NCBI GenBank assembly: GCA_022820825.1
Contig: JAJEEU010000067.1
Span: forward strand, 1 to 64,000
Length of the DNA stretch: 64,000 nt
Direction: 5' to 3'
Source: Vicinamibacteria bacterium
Lineage (GTDB): Bacteria; Acidobacteriota; Vicinamibacteria; Vicinamibacterales; UBA8438
Shown here one piece after another: positions 47,735 through 55,656 of this stretch. A program made the position numbers and the translations under genes. Under the pieces are notes generated by a model that did no database searches, had not been told where the DNA came from, and worked only from the letters and a program-made list of their open reading frames with translations. The first letter of the stretch is position 1; the number at the start of each line of letters is the position of its first letter.

Positions 47735-48501
47735 GACCCTCCCGGAAGATTGCCTGCCGCGTGCGGCGCGCGCGCCTCCCGCAGCATCGGCTCGAGCGCC
47801 GACCAGATGTGGGCGGCCACCCGGTCCGCCCCCTCCGCGTTCGGATGGATGCCGTCCGCCTGGTTGAGCCCGGCCACGCCCGCCACGCCTTCGAGCAGAA
47901 ACGGCACGAACACCACGTCGTATGCGGCGGCCAGTTGCGCGAACGCGGCGCGGAAGCGGTCCGCATAGTCCGCGCCGAAGTTCGGCGGCGCCTCCATGCC
48001 CGCCAGCAGCACGCGCGCGCCGTCGTCCAGTGCGGCGGCAATCATGCTCGCGAGGTTGTCCTGCATCTGCTCGACCGGCAGTCCCCGCAGGCCGTCGTTG
48101 CCGCCGAGCGCCAGAATCAGGATCTCGACGTCGCCGGTCAGCGACCAGCCTATCCGCCGCAGGCCGCCCGCCGTCGTCTCGCCCGACACGCCCGCGTTCA
48201 CGACGCGCGCCCGATAACCGGCCAGCTCCAGCCGCTCCTGGAGGCGCGACGGGTACGCCTGCTCCACCGGCAGGCCGAGGCCGGCCGTCAACGAATCGCC
48301 GAAGGCGACGATCCGGAAGTCGGCGGCGGCCGGTTCCGCGGCCGGCCGTCCCGCGTCGGAGCGTGCGCCGAGCGCGAGCCGGTCGTCGCCGATCTCCGCC
48401 GGCAGGCAGCCCGCGGCGCCAAGCAGGGCCAGCGACAGGATGATGGCGCGCGGTGCCGGACTGCCGGCGACCTGGACGGTACGCATGCTGCAACTGATCA
48501 T
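47731..48501 (-). CDS. tesA: SGNH-hydrolase lipoprotein (TesA/arylesterase-like)
   Basis: 256 residues. Signal region with lipobox LLGAAGC near residue 30. SGNH blocks: block I FGDSLTAGLG (nucleophile Ser), block II with VSGETTAGG, block III LGGNDGLRG, block V DGIHPNAEG (catalytic Asp-x-x-His). TesA-type enzymes hydrolyse acyl thioesters, lysophospholipids and aryl esters in the periplasm. In E. coli tesA is divergent from ybbA-ybbP; here the three are in one operon. The start may instead be ATG 48486 (MRTVQ). Confidence 0.85.
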   Translation of the reverse strand: MISCSMRTVQVAGSPAPRAIILSLALLGAAGCLPAEIGDDRLALGARSDAGRPAAEPAAADFRIVAFGDSLTAGLGLPVEQAYPSRLQERLELAGYRARVVNAGVSGETTAGGLRRIGWSLTGDVEILILALGGNDGLRGLPVEQMQDNLASMIAAALDDGARVLLAGMEAPPNFGADYADRFRAAFAQLAAAYDVVFVPFLLEGVAGVAGLNQADGIHPNAEGADRVAAHIWSALEPMLREARAPHAAGNLPGGS

Positions 48502-48502
48502 T

Positions 48503-48868
48503 TTACGGCGTCCGGCGGTGGTACAACCACCAGCCGTACACCGCGGCGTTGACCGCCACCACGAACACGCCCAGCGCGACTTGCGTCGGGCGCGTCAGGC
48601 CGGCCGGATACAGCACCGGCAGCAGGTACTCGCGTACGAACTCCCCTTGGTACGTTCCGGCTCCACCGAGCGAGCGCAAGTAGTTCTCGATGGGCGTCAA
48701 CGGACAGACGGCCCCCGCCCACTCGATGCCGGCGCCCCACGCCGCCGCGGGCAGGTGCAGCCACGCCGCGCGCGGCCAGCGCCAGACCGCCAGACCGCCC
48801 GCCACGACGAACGCGACGAAGGCGAGGTGCAGCACCACGACCAGATCGGCGAGCAGCAGCCAGGGCAC
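48503..48868 (-). CDS. DUF2784 membrane protein
   Basis: 121 residues. Start GTG at 48868 gives VPWLLLADLVVVLHLAFVAFVVAGGLAVWRW, a DUF2784 opening, followed by WLHLPAAAWGAGIEWAGAVCPLTPIENYLR and EYLLPVLYPAGLTR. Three or four hydrophobic segments. The family is common in diderm bacteria and has no known function. It is the first gene of the esterase-ABC exporter group, two bases before the esterase gene. Confidence 0.85.
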   Translation of the reverse strand: MPWLLLADLVVVLHLAFVAFVVAGGLAVWRWPRAAWLHLPAAAWGAGIEWAGAVCPLTPIENYLRSLGGAGTYQGEFVREYLLPVLYPAGLTRPTQVALGVFVVAVNAAVYGWWLYHRRTP

Positions 48869-48935
48869 GACTTCAATGGTAGCCCCTGCTTCTGCTTTTC
48901 GGATACGATGCGGGGGCTTTCGCGACGGTATCCCG

Positions 48936-50012
48936 GTGCGTGTCATCATCTGCTGCGTGCTTGCAACCTGGGGGTTCAGCGTGCCTGCGCACTCCGCGCG
49001 GCCGCCCGCCTCCGGCGGTTTGACGGTGATCACCGCCTCCGGCGGGTTGACGGCGATCGACGGACTCAGGGTGGGCCACCACACGCTCGCCGAGCGGCCT
49101 ACCGGCTGCACCGTGGTGCTGGCCGAGGCGGGCGCCACCGCCGCGGTCGACGTCCGCGGATCGGCGCCGGGCACGCGGGAGACCGCGCTGCTCGACCCGA
49201 CGAATACGGTCCAGCAGGTGCACGCCATCGTGCTCGCCGGCGGCAGCGCGTTCGGTCTGGCGGCAGCCGACGGCGTGATGCGCTACCTGGAAGAGCGCGG
49301 CATCGGCTATGAAACGCATGCCGCCCGGGTGCCCATCGTTCCGGCGGCCATCCTGTACGACCTGGGAGTCGGCGGCGACGCCGCAATCCGGCCCACGGCG
49401 GATTGCGGCTACCGCGCGGCGCGCGGCGCGAGCGACGGACCGGTCGCGGAAGGCAGCGTCGGCGCCGGCGCCGGCGCCACGGTCGGCAAGCTGGCCGGTC
49501 CGGGCCGCTCCATGAAGGGCGGCATCGGCACGGCGCTCGTCGAGCTGCCGGGCGGCATCCGCGTCGCGGCGCTGATGGCGGTCAACGCCGTGGGCGACAT
49601 CGTCGATCCCGACACCGGCGCCATCGTCGCCGGAGCGCGCACCGCCGACGGACTCGGCTTCGCCGACGCGCGCGCCATTCTCCGCGGCGGCGGCGCATCC
49701 GCCGGCCGCGGCGAACATACGACCATCGGCGTGGTGGCGACGAACGCCGCGCTCGACAAGGCGCAGCTCGCGCTGCTGGCGCGCATGGCCCATGACGGGC
49801 TGGCGCGCGCCGTGCGCCCCGCGCATACGCCGGCCGACGGCGATGCGATCTTCGCGGTCGCCACCGGCGCCGCGGGCGGCCAAGCCAGCCTGCTGCAACT
49901 CGGCGCCGCCGCCGCCGACGCGACCGCCGCCGCGATCGTGCGGGGCGTGCGCACCGCCACCGGTCTGCCCGACTACCCGTCCGTCCGGGATCTACAGGGA
50001 GGTGTCTCCTGA
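48936..50012 (+). CDS. P1/DmpA-family aminopeptidase (S58), secreted
   Basis: 358 residues with a signal-like start (VRVIICCVLATWGFSVPAHS). The family core follows: GLTAIDGLRVGHHTL, GCTVVLAE, VDVRGSAPGTRETALLDPTN, HAIVLAGGSAFGLAAADGVMRYLEERGIG, and VPIVPAAILYDLGVG. The autocleavage site of these N-terminal nucleophile peptidases is visible as EGSVGAGAGATVGK, with Ser as nucleophile. DmpA-type enzymes release N-terminal D- or L-amino acids from small peptides. Its stop overlaps the CTG start of cstA, so the peptidase and the peptide/pyruvate-type importer CstA are coupled; the functional link is plausible. Confidence 0.85.
   Translation: MRVIICCVLATWGFSVPAHSARPPASGGLTVITASGGLTAIDGLRVGHHTLAERPTGCTVVLAEAGATAAVDVRGSAPGTRETALLDPTNTVQQVHAIVLAGGSAFGLAAADGVMRYLEERGIGYETHAARVPIVPAAILYDLGVGGDAAIRPTADCGYRAARGASDGPVAEGSVGAGAGATVGKLAGPGRSMKGGIGTALVELPGGIRVAALMAVNAVGDIVDPDTGAIVAGARTADGLGFADARAILRGGGASAGRGEHTTIGVVATNAALDKAQLALLARMAHDGLARAVRPAHTPADGDAIFAVATGAAGGQASLLQLGAAAADATAAAIVRGVRTATGLPDYPSVRDLQGGVS
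49996..50002 (+). promoter_or_regulatory. ribosome binding site for CTG start of cstA
   Basis: AGGGAGG, six bases before CTG 50009. It is the strongest Shine-Dalgarno match in the region and supports CTG as the cstA initiation codon. Confidence 0.75.
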
Positions 50013-51685
50013 ACGCCGCACTGCTAGCCGTAATCGGCCTGTCATGCCTCTATGTCGGCTACCGCTTCTACTCGAAGTTCATAGCCGAGAAGATATACCG
50101 GCTCGACCCCGACTTCCGGACGCCAGCGCATTCGATGCGGGACGACATCGACTACGTCCCGACGAACCGGATCGTGCTGTGGGGGCACCACTTCACGGCC
50201 GTGGCCGGCGCGGCGCCGATCATCGGACCCGGCATCGCGGTCATATGGGGCTGGCTGCCCGCCTTCCTCTGGGTCGTGATCGGCACGATGTTCTTCGCCG
50301 GCGTGCACGACTTCGGGGCCATCTGGGCGTCCATCCGCAACCAGGCGCGCTCGGTCGGCTCGCTGACCGGCGACGTCGTGAGCCACCGCGCCCGAACGCT
50401 CTTCATGATCGTCATCTTCCTGCTGCTGCTGATGGTCAACGCGGTGTTCGCCGTCGCCATCTCCAACGAGTTCCAGGCGACGCCGAGCAGCGTGATCCCG
50501 GCCTGGAGCGCGGTGGCCGTGGCGGTCGTCATCGGCGTGCTGATCTACCGGATGGGCGTGCCGATCACCTGGCCGACCATCGCCGGCACGGTGATTCTCT
50601 ACGCGGTCATCTATCTCGGCGAGCTGGTGCCGGTCACGCTGCCGGAACAGGTGCTGGGTCTGGCGCCCGGCGCGCAGTGGATCATCCTCCTGTTCGTCTA
50701 CGCCGCGGTCGCGTCGATGCTGCCGGTCTGGCTGCTGCTGCAGCCGCGTGACTACATCAACGGCATCCAGCTCTTCGTAGGCCTCGGCATCCTGTACGGC
50801 GCGGTGCTGATCGCCAGTCCGACCGTCGTGGCCCCGGCGATCAACCCGAACGTTCCCGCCTCCACGCCGCCGCTGCTGCCGCTGCTGTTCGTGACGGTCG
50901 CCTGCGGCGCCATATCGGGCTTCCACGGCCTGGTGGGCTCGGGCACGACCTCCAAGCAGCTCAACACGGAGACCGATGCGCGCTTCGTCGGCTACCTCGG
51001 CTCCGTCGGCGAGGGCTCGCTGGCGCTCGTGGCCATCATCGCCACCACGGCCGGATTTGCGACGTTCGCGGATTGGGAAGCCGTGTACCAGACGTACAAC
51101 ACGCAGGGAACGGGCGCGTTCGTGCGCGGCGGGGCGCAGATCGCCTCCGACGGCCTGGGGCTGCCGTACGGGTTCGCGCAGACGCTGCTGGCGGTGATGG
51201 CCGTGCTGTTCGCCGGCACCACGATGGACGCCGGGGTCCGGCTGCAGCGCTACATCGTCCAGGAGTGGGGCACCATCTACAACATCCCGCCGCTGCAGAA
51301 CGGCTACGTCGCGACCGGCGTGGCGGTCGGCGCCTGCCTGGTGCTGGCGTTCGGCGCGGGGGGCGCCGGCGGCACCGGCGGCATGATCATCTGGCCGCTC
51401 TTCGGCACGACCAACCAGCTCCTGGCCGGGTTGACGCTGCTGGTCATCAGCGTGATCCTGGTCAAGCTGGGCCGCCCCTCGCGGTACACGATGATCCCGA
51501 TGGTGTTCGTCACCACGATGGCGTTCCTGAGCGCGCTCATCCAGCTCGCGGACCTGTACCGCGCCGGCAACTACCTGCTCATCGCCATCGACCTGCTGAT
51601 CATCGTCGCCGCGATCCTGGTGGCGCTCGAGGCCGCGTCCGCGTTCATGCGCGAGAAGCGCAAGGCGGCGGAAGCGACCGGCTGA
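50009..51685 (+). CDS. cstA: carbon starvation protein CstA (first copy), CTG start
   Basis: 558-residue polytopic membrane transporter; CstA proteins import peptides or pyruvate under carbon starvation. The N-terminus must include LNAALLAVIGLSCLYVGYRFYSKFIAEKIYRLDP, which aligns with the usual MNAA...GYRFYSKF opening, and DDIDYVPTNRIVLWGHHF. The frame from 50009 to 50135 contains no ATG, GTG or TTG; CTG 50009 follows AGGGAGG by six bases and overlaps the peptidase stop as CTGA. Starting at ATG 50135 would delete the first helix. Also visible: IIGPGIAVIWGWLPAFLWV, PVWLLLQPRDYINGIQLF, FHGLVGSGTTSKQL, LFGTTNQLLAG. Confidence 0.92.
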   Translation: MNAALLAVIGLSCLYVGYRFYSKFIAEKIYRLDPDFRTPAHSMRDDIDYVPTNRIVLWGHHFTAVAGAAPIIGPGIAVIWGWLPAFLWVVIGTMFFAGVHDFGAIWASIRNQARSVGSLTGDVVSHRARTLFMIVIFLLLLMVNAVFAVAISNEFQATPSSVIPAWSAVAVAVVIGVLIYRMGVPITWPTIAGTVILYAVIYLGELVPVTLPEQVLGLAPGAQWIILLFVYAAVASMLPVWLLLQPRDYINGIQLFVGLGILYGAVLIASPTVVAPAINPNVPASTPPLLPLLFVTVACGAISGFHGLVGSGTTSKQLNTETDARFVGYLGSVGEGSLALVAIIATTAGFATFADWEAVYQTYNTQGTGAFVRGGAQIASDGLGLPYGFAQTLLAVMAVLFAGTTMDAGVRLQRYIVQEWGTIYNIPPLQNGYVATGVAVGACLVLAFGAGGAGGTGGMIIWPLFGTTNQLLAGLTLLVISVILVKLGRPSRYTMIPMVFVTTMAFLSALIQLADLYRAGNYLLIAIDLLIIVAAILVALEAASAFMREKRKAAEATG

Positions 51686-51692
51686 AAAAGGC

Positions 51693-51974
51693 ATGACGAG
51701 CGAGCGCGTGACGGCGAAGGAGGGCCCGTGGGCGCAACTCCGCGAGCTGCTCACGGAGTTCTACGTCGCACCCTACCGCGGCGCCGTCGCCCGCGCCCGG
51801 CGCGACGAGGACGACCTGTTCATGCTCTTCGTCTACGCCGAGATGATGGGCGTGCCGAATCCCGCCACGTACTACACCCTGGAGCTGCAGCCGCTGCTGC
51901 TGGAACGATTCCACGAGTGGCACACCAGGATCGGCATGGAGCACTCCCCCCTCGACCACTTCCGCTGCTGCTGA
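51693..51974 (+). CDS. small protein ending Cys-Cys-stop (cory-CC-star type)
   Basis: 93 residues, soluble, rich in aromatic and acidic residues (LLTEFYVAPYRGAVARARRDEDDLFMLFVYAEMMGVPNPATYY in pieces) and ending LDHFRCC immediately before the stop. I recall this family as the one NCBI names 'cory-CC-star', found next to CstA and ArsA-family ATPase genes; this is from memory, not a search. The two C-terminal cysteines could bind a metal or be a modification site. It starts eight bases after cstA; its function is unknown. Confidence 0.7.
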   Translation: MTSERVTAKEGPWAQLRELLTEFYVAPYRGAVARARRDEDDLFMLFVYAEMMGVPNPATYYTLELQPLLLERFHEWHTRIGMEHSPLDHFRCC

Positions 51975-52060
51975 TACGCCGGATGACCGCCGCCGGGGCA
52001 TACGGGACGCGCCCCGAACCAAGGATCACGGTGCACTTCAGCAACGACGGCGGAATTCAC

Positions 52061-52190
52061 AGGGGGACGGCGAGCATGAAAGCAGCCGTCCCCAGGCCGC
52101 GCACGGCGCGGCCCGGCCAGCGCGGCGCGGGGCTACGGGGTCCCCGCTAGCGCTGGCCGGGGGGCTTGGGGGCGCAGCCCCCATCTAACG
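52061..52190 (+). repeat. 130 bp multi-hairpin element, family B, copy 2
   Basis: Second copy of the element at 8541-8665 (there on the minus strand). In order: GGGGACGG/CCGTCCCC with a 15-base loop, GGCCGCGC-ACG-GCGCGGCC, outer stem CGGCCAGCG/CGCTGGCCG around GCGGGG/CCCCGC, and TGGGGGC-GCA-GCCCCCA, ending TAACG. The outer stem and last hairpin differ from copy 1 but remain paired. It is in the sense direction and ends seven bases before the ATG of the ArsA ATPase. No ORF. Confidence 0.85.
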
Positions 52191-52197
52191 ATTGACA

Positions 52198-53193
52198 ATG
52201 CTGAAGGAACTGCTGGCGCACCACCTGGTGTTCGTGGGCGGCAAGGGGGGCGTCGGCAAGACCACCGTCGCGGCCGCGGTGGCGCTGGCCGGCGCGGACC
52301 GCGGGCGGCGCTGCCTGCTGGTCTCCACGGATCCGGCCCACTCGCTGGGCGACATCTTCGAGCGCGAGGTCGGCGCAAAGCCCCGCCGGCTCGAATCCGG
52401 CCTCTGGGGCTTGGAAATCGACCCCGAGGCCGAGGCCGCGCGGCACATCGACGCGGTGAAGGCCCAGATGAAGGCGCTGGTCCACCCGCGGCTGTACGAC
52501 GAGATCGACCGCCAGCTCGACCTGACGCGCTACGCCCCCGGCGCCGTCGAGGCCGCGTTGCTGGAGCGCATCGCGGCGCTCATGGGTGAAGCGGGCGCGG
52601 CGTACGACACGGTCGTCTTCGACACGGCTCCGAGCGGCCATACCGTCCGGCTGCTGTCGCTGCCCGAGGTGATGGGCGCCTGGATGGACGGCCTGCTGCG
52701 CCGCCGGGAACGCGCCGGGCGACTGTCGTCCGCGCTGAAGCACCTCGGCGGCGGGCAGGTCGAGGGCGACGACCTGTCGCTGATCGACGCGGCCCGCGAC
52801 CAGCCGCCCGACAGCCGCGACGCGCGGATTCACGACCGGCTGCAGGCCCGCCGGCGCACGTTCCTGGTGGCCCGCGAGCGGCTCGTCGACCCCGCTGCGA
52901 CCGCGTTCCTGCTCGTCGTCAACACCGACAAGCTGTCGATTCTCGAGAGCCGGCGGGTTGCCGCGCTGCTCGACCGCTTCGACGTCGCCGTGTGGGGCGT
53001 CGTGGTCAACCGCGTGCTGCCCGAGGAAGCGGACGGCGCCTTCCTGGAAGCCCGCCGCGCACAGGAGCGGGTCTATCGCATGGAGATCGACGGCGCCTTC
53101 GCCGATCTGCCCCGCGTGTCCGTGCCGCTGCTCGACAGCGACGTGCGCGGCGTCGCGGCGCTGCGGCGGATCGGGAGCCTGCTGGAAGGCTGA
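52198..53193 (+). CDS. ArsA/GET3-family ATPase
   Basis: 331-residue single-domain ATPase of the ArsA/Get3 type. Deviant Walker A GGKGGVGKTT near residue 15, STDPAHSLGDIF (switch I), VVFDTAPSGHTVRLLSLPEVM (switch II), and the A-loop region VNRVLPEE near the end. No arsenite metal-site cysteines are evident, so arsenic resistance is unlikely; Get3-like proteins chaperone membrane proteins or metal factors. ATG 52198 follows the family B element by seven bases with no Shine-Dalgarno; a TTG at 52192 is the alternative start. It lies between two CstA genes, so it may assist CstA assembly or regulation. Confidence 0.85.
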   Translation: MLKELLAHHLVFVGGKGGVGKTTVAAAVALAGADRGRRCLLVSTDPAHSLGDIFEREVGAKPRRLESGLWGLEIDPEAEAARHIDAVKAQMKALVHPRLYDEIDRQLDLTRYAPGAVEAALLERIAALMGEAGAAYDTVVFDTAPSGHTVRLLSLPEVMGAWMDGLLRRRERAGRLSSALKHLGGGQVEGDDLSLIDAARDQPPDSRDARIHDRLQARRRTFLVARERLVDPAATAFLLVVNTDKLSILESRRVAALLDRFDVAVWGVVVNRVLPEEADGAFLEARRAQERVYRMEIDGAFADLPRVSVPLLDSDVRGVAALRRIGSLLEG

Positions 53194-54899
53194 TGTCCCC
53201 GCCCGGCATTTCGCCGATTGCCGTGACGCTGCTGGCGCTCGCGGCGTACTGGCTGGCATACCGCTTCTACGCCGCACATCTCGCCCGGCGGCTGTTCGAG
53301 CTCGATGACGCCCGGCCCACCCCGGCCCACGCGCTCCGCGACGACACCGACTACGTGCCGGCCAACCGCTACGTGCTGTTCGGCCACCAGTTCGCCTCGA
53401 TTACGGGACTGTCGCCGATGCTGGGGCCGGCGATCGCCGTCATCTGGGGCTGGCTGCCGGCGCTCTTGTGGGTCGTGCTGGGCGCCATCTTCGTCGGCGC
53501 GGTCCAGGACTTCAGCGCGCTGGCCGTCTCCATCCGCGCGCGGGGCATGTCCATCGGCAAGGTGACCGAGAGCCTCGTCGGGCAGCGCGCCAAGACGCTG
53601 TTCCACCTGCTCATCTTCTTCCTCATCGCCCTGGCGATGGGCGTGTTCGTGCACATCGTCGCCACGCTGTTCTCCCCCGACTTCTACCCGGAATCGGTAT
53701 TGCCGACCCTGGCGCTCATGGTGATCGCCGTGGGCATGGGTCTCGCCATTCACCGGTTGGGCTGGAGCCTCCGCGCGCTGACGGCAGGGGCGCTCGGGAC
53801 GCTGCTGCTGCTCGTCTGGGCCGGCACTCAATATCCCGTCGTGGGGCCGTCGCTGGCGCAGTGGAAGTGGCTGCTGCTGGCGTACGCGTTCGCCGCCAGC
53901 GTGCTGCCGGTTTGGCTCCTGCTGCAACCGCGCGACTACACCAACAGCCTGCTGCTCTACCTGGGCGTGGCGGCGATGTACGCCGGGTTCTTCCTCACCA
54001 ATCCGTCGTTCGTGGCCCCGGCGGTGAATCCCTCCCCCGCCGGCGCTCCGGCCATGTTTCCGTTCGCGTTCATCGTCATCGCCTGCGGCGCGGCGAGCGG
54101 ATTCCATGCGCTGGTCTCTTCCGGCACCTCGGCCAAGCAGCTCGACCGGGAAGGGGACGCGCGCTTCGTGGGCTACGGCGCCATGCTCGGGGAATCGCTG
54201 CTCGGACTGATGGCGGTGCTGGCGTGCACGGCCGGCTTCGTCTCGCGCGAGGCCTGGCTTGCCCGCTACGAGAGCTGGCAGACGGCCGACAGCCTCGGCG
54301 GCAACATCGCCGCCTTCATCAGCGGGACGACCCATTTCCTCTCCGCCGTCGGCTTCTCCGCCGGGCTTGCGAGCGCCGCCGTCACGGTGCTGATCGTGTC
54401 GTTCGCCCTGACCTCCATCGACTCCGCCACGCGGCTGCTGCGCTACAACGTCGCCGAGGTCGGCGGCACGCTCGGCGTGGCGCCCCTGCAGAACAAGTAC
54501 ATCGCGTCCGCGATCGCGGTTGCGGCCATCTGGTTCTTCGCATTCTTCCAGGTGGGCGGGGAATACGCCGGCCTGGTGCTGTGGCAGTTGTTCGGGACCA
54601 CCAACCAGGTGCTCGCTGCGCTCGCGCTGCTGGCCGTCACCGTCTACCTGCTGCGGCGCGGCAAGCCGCTGATATACACGCTGCCGCCCATGCTGCTGAT
54701 GCTGGTGTCCACGCTGTCCGCCATGGTCACCAACCTGGCGGAATTCTGGCGGGCCGGCGAGTGGATTCTCCTGCTCACCGGCGGGTCGATCTTCGTACTG
54801 GCAGTGTGGCTGACCGGCGAGGCGTGGCTCGCCGTGCGCCGCTTCCGGCGGCGCGGCGCCGTGGAAGCGCTCGAGGTGCAGTTTGCGCAAGAACCATGA
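53193..54899 (+). CDS. carbon starvation protein CstA (second copy)
   Basis: 568-residue CstA paralogue. The start MSPPGISPIAVTLLALAAYWLAYRFYAAHLARRLFELDD and DDTDYVPANRYVLFGHQFASITGLSPMLGPAIAVIWGWLPALLWVV align with the first copy; PVWLLLQPRDYTNSLLLYL, FHALVSSGTSAKQL, LTSIDSATRLLRYN and LFGTTNQVLAALALL are present. Roughly 15 hydrophobic segments. It overlaps the ArsA gene as TGATG and is clearly diverged from copy 1, so it probably has another substrate or role. Confidence 0.92.
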   Translation: MSPPGISPIAVTLLALAAYWLAYRFYAAHLARRLFELDDARPTPAHALRDDTDYVPANRYVLFGHQFASITGLSPMLGPAIAVIWGWLPALLWVVLGAIFVGAVQDFSALAVSIRARGMSIGKVTESLVGQRAKTLFHLLIFFLIALAMGVFVHIVATLFSPDFYPESVLPTLALMVIAVGMGLAIHRLGWSLRALTAGALGTLLLLVWAGTQYPVVGPSLAQWKWLLLAYAFAASVLPVWLLLQPRDYTNSLLLYLGVAAMYAGFFLTNPSFVAPAVNPSPAGAPAMFPFAFIVIACGAASGFHALVSSGTSAKQLDREGDARFVGYGAMLGESLLGLMAVLACTAGFVSREAWLARYESWQTADSLGGNIAAFISGTTHFLSAVGFSAGLASAAVTVLIVSFALTSIDSATRLLRYNVAEVGGTLGVAPLQNKYIASAIAVAAIWFFAFFQVGGEYAGLVLWQLFGTTNQVLAALALLAVTVYLLRRGKPLIYTLPPMLLMLVSTLSAMVTNLAEFWRAGEWILLLTGGSIFVLAVWLTGEAWLAVRRFRRRGAVEALEVQFAQEP

Positions 54900-54930
54900 C
54901 GCGCGGTTGCCGGGCGCCGTGGTCGGCGTC

Positions 54931-54939
54931 TGCTAGAAT
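54931..54939 (+). promoter_or_regulatory. extended -10 promoter before the 32-residue peptide
   Basis: TGCTAGAAT, an extended -10 box. The start would be near 54946, with the Shine-Dalgarno GGAGG (54953-54957) shortly after, giving a very short leader. Confidence 0.5.
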
Positions 54940-54963
54940 AGGCGGCATCAACGGAGGCTGACA

Positions 54964-55062
54964 CTGACAGACGTGAATCCCTGGCTCGCAGTCGCCATCA
55001 CCGGCATCCTCGCTTTCGTATTGCACCTCCTGTTCGTGCTGGCTTTCCGCACCCGGAAGTAG
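54964..55062 (+). CDS. 32-residue membrane peptide with CTG start
   Basis: Reading from CTG 54964 the peptide is MTDVNPWLAVAITGILAF (first 18 residues; the rest is one hydrophobic helix continuing to a basic end FRTRK). GGAGG at 54953-54957 is six bases before this CTG, but 15 before the in-frame GTG at 54973, which would give the shorter VNPWL form. One transmembrane helix with a positive C-terminus predicts N-out/C-in. No family recognised. It lies between the second cstA and a lipoprotein gene whose GTG follows two bases after its stop, so all three may be one unit. Confidence 0.55.
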   Translation: MTDVNPWLAVAITGILAFVLHLLFVLAFRTRK

Positions 55063-55064
55063 CC

Positions 55065-55526
55065 GTGCCCGAGGCCGTCCACGTCGAGCGCCGGCTCCGC
55101 AGCGTGCGGCCGCGTGTGCTCGCGGCCGTCGGCCTGACGGCCGTGCTCGCGATCGCGGCCTGCGGCGGCGCGCAATCCGCGACACCGGACGGGGACGGCC
55201 TGCGCGACGCCTTTGCAAGCCAGATTGCGATGGTCGCCGCGGTATCCGGCTTCGAGCGCGACGGCGACGAAATGATGTTCTCCGGGCCGGACGGGTCCGG
55301 TGGCGAGATCGCCTGGCGCGTCACGATTGACTCCGCGGTCGTGCAACCGTGGGAGGACGAAAGCCTGCCGTACCGCGGTGTCGTGCTGTCGTCCTGGTAC
55401 GCCGGCGGCGAGCTGGTGCAGCCGGCGGGCTCGATCTCGAACCTGCCCTCCGATTTCCTCGACGCGGGGATTGCCCAGGACTGCTGGGGGCTCTGGGACG
55501 CGGCCGAGCGCCGCTGGACGTGGTAG
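55065..55526 (+). CDS. hypothetical lipoprotein, 153 residues
   Basis: GTG start at 55065. N-terminal signal with lipobox VLAIAACGG near residue 33. The mature part has GFERDGDEMMFSGPDGSGGEIAWRVTIDSA and a tail with a Trp-rich end DCWGLWDAAERRWTW. No Pfam-type family recognised. It follows the 32-residue peptide by two bases and ends before an independent promoter, so it probably belongs with the second cstA rather than with the next cluster. Confidence 0.7.
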   Translation: MPEAVHVERRLRSVRPRVLAAVGLTAVLAIAACGGAQSATPDGDGLRDAFASQIAMVAAVSGFERDGDEMMFSGPDGSGGEIAWRVTIDSAVVQPWEDESLPYRGVVLSSWYAGGELVQPAGSISNLPSDFLDAGIAQDCWGLWDAAERRWTW

Positions 55527-55544
55527 CGGGACCGTCCGTGCCGC

Positions 55545-55572
55545 TTGACAGTGGCATGCGGTCGTTTATATT
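55545..55572 (+). promoter_or_regulatory. sigma70-type promoter before the secreted-protein cluster
   Basis: TTGACA (55545-55550), 16-base spacer, TATATT (55567-55572). The start near 55579 leaves about 78 bases of leader to the ATG at 55657, which is preceded by GGAGGAG. It likely drives the genes from 55657 to 59675. Confidence 0.75.
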
Positions 55573-55656
55573 GGCTCCATCCGCGGCTGTCGCGCTAAGA
55601 TAGGCGGGCTGCACCGCGCGTCCGTCGCGTTGGGGCGGACGGTTCGGAGGAGATAT

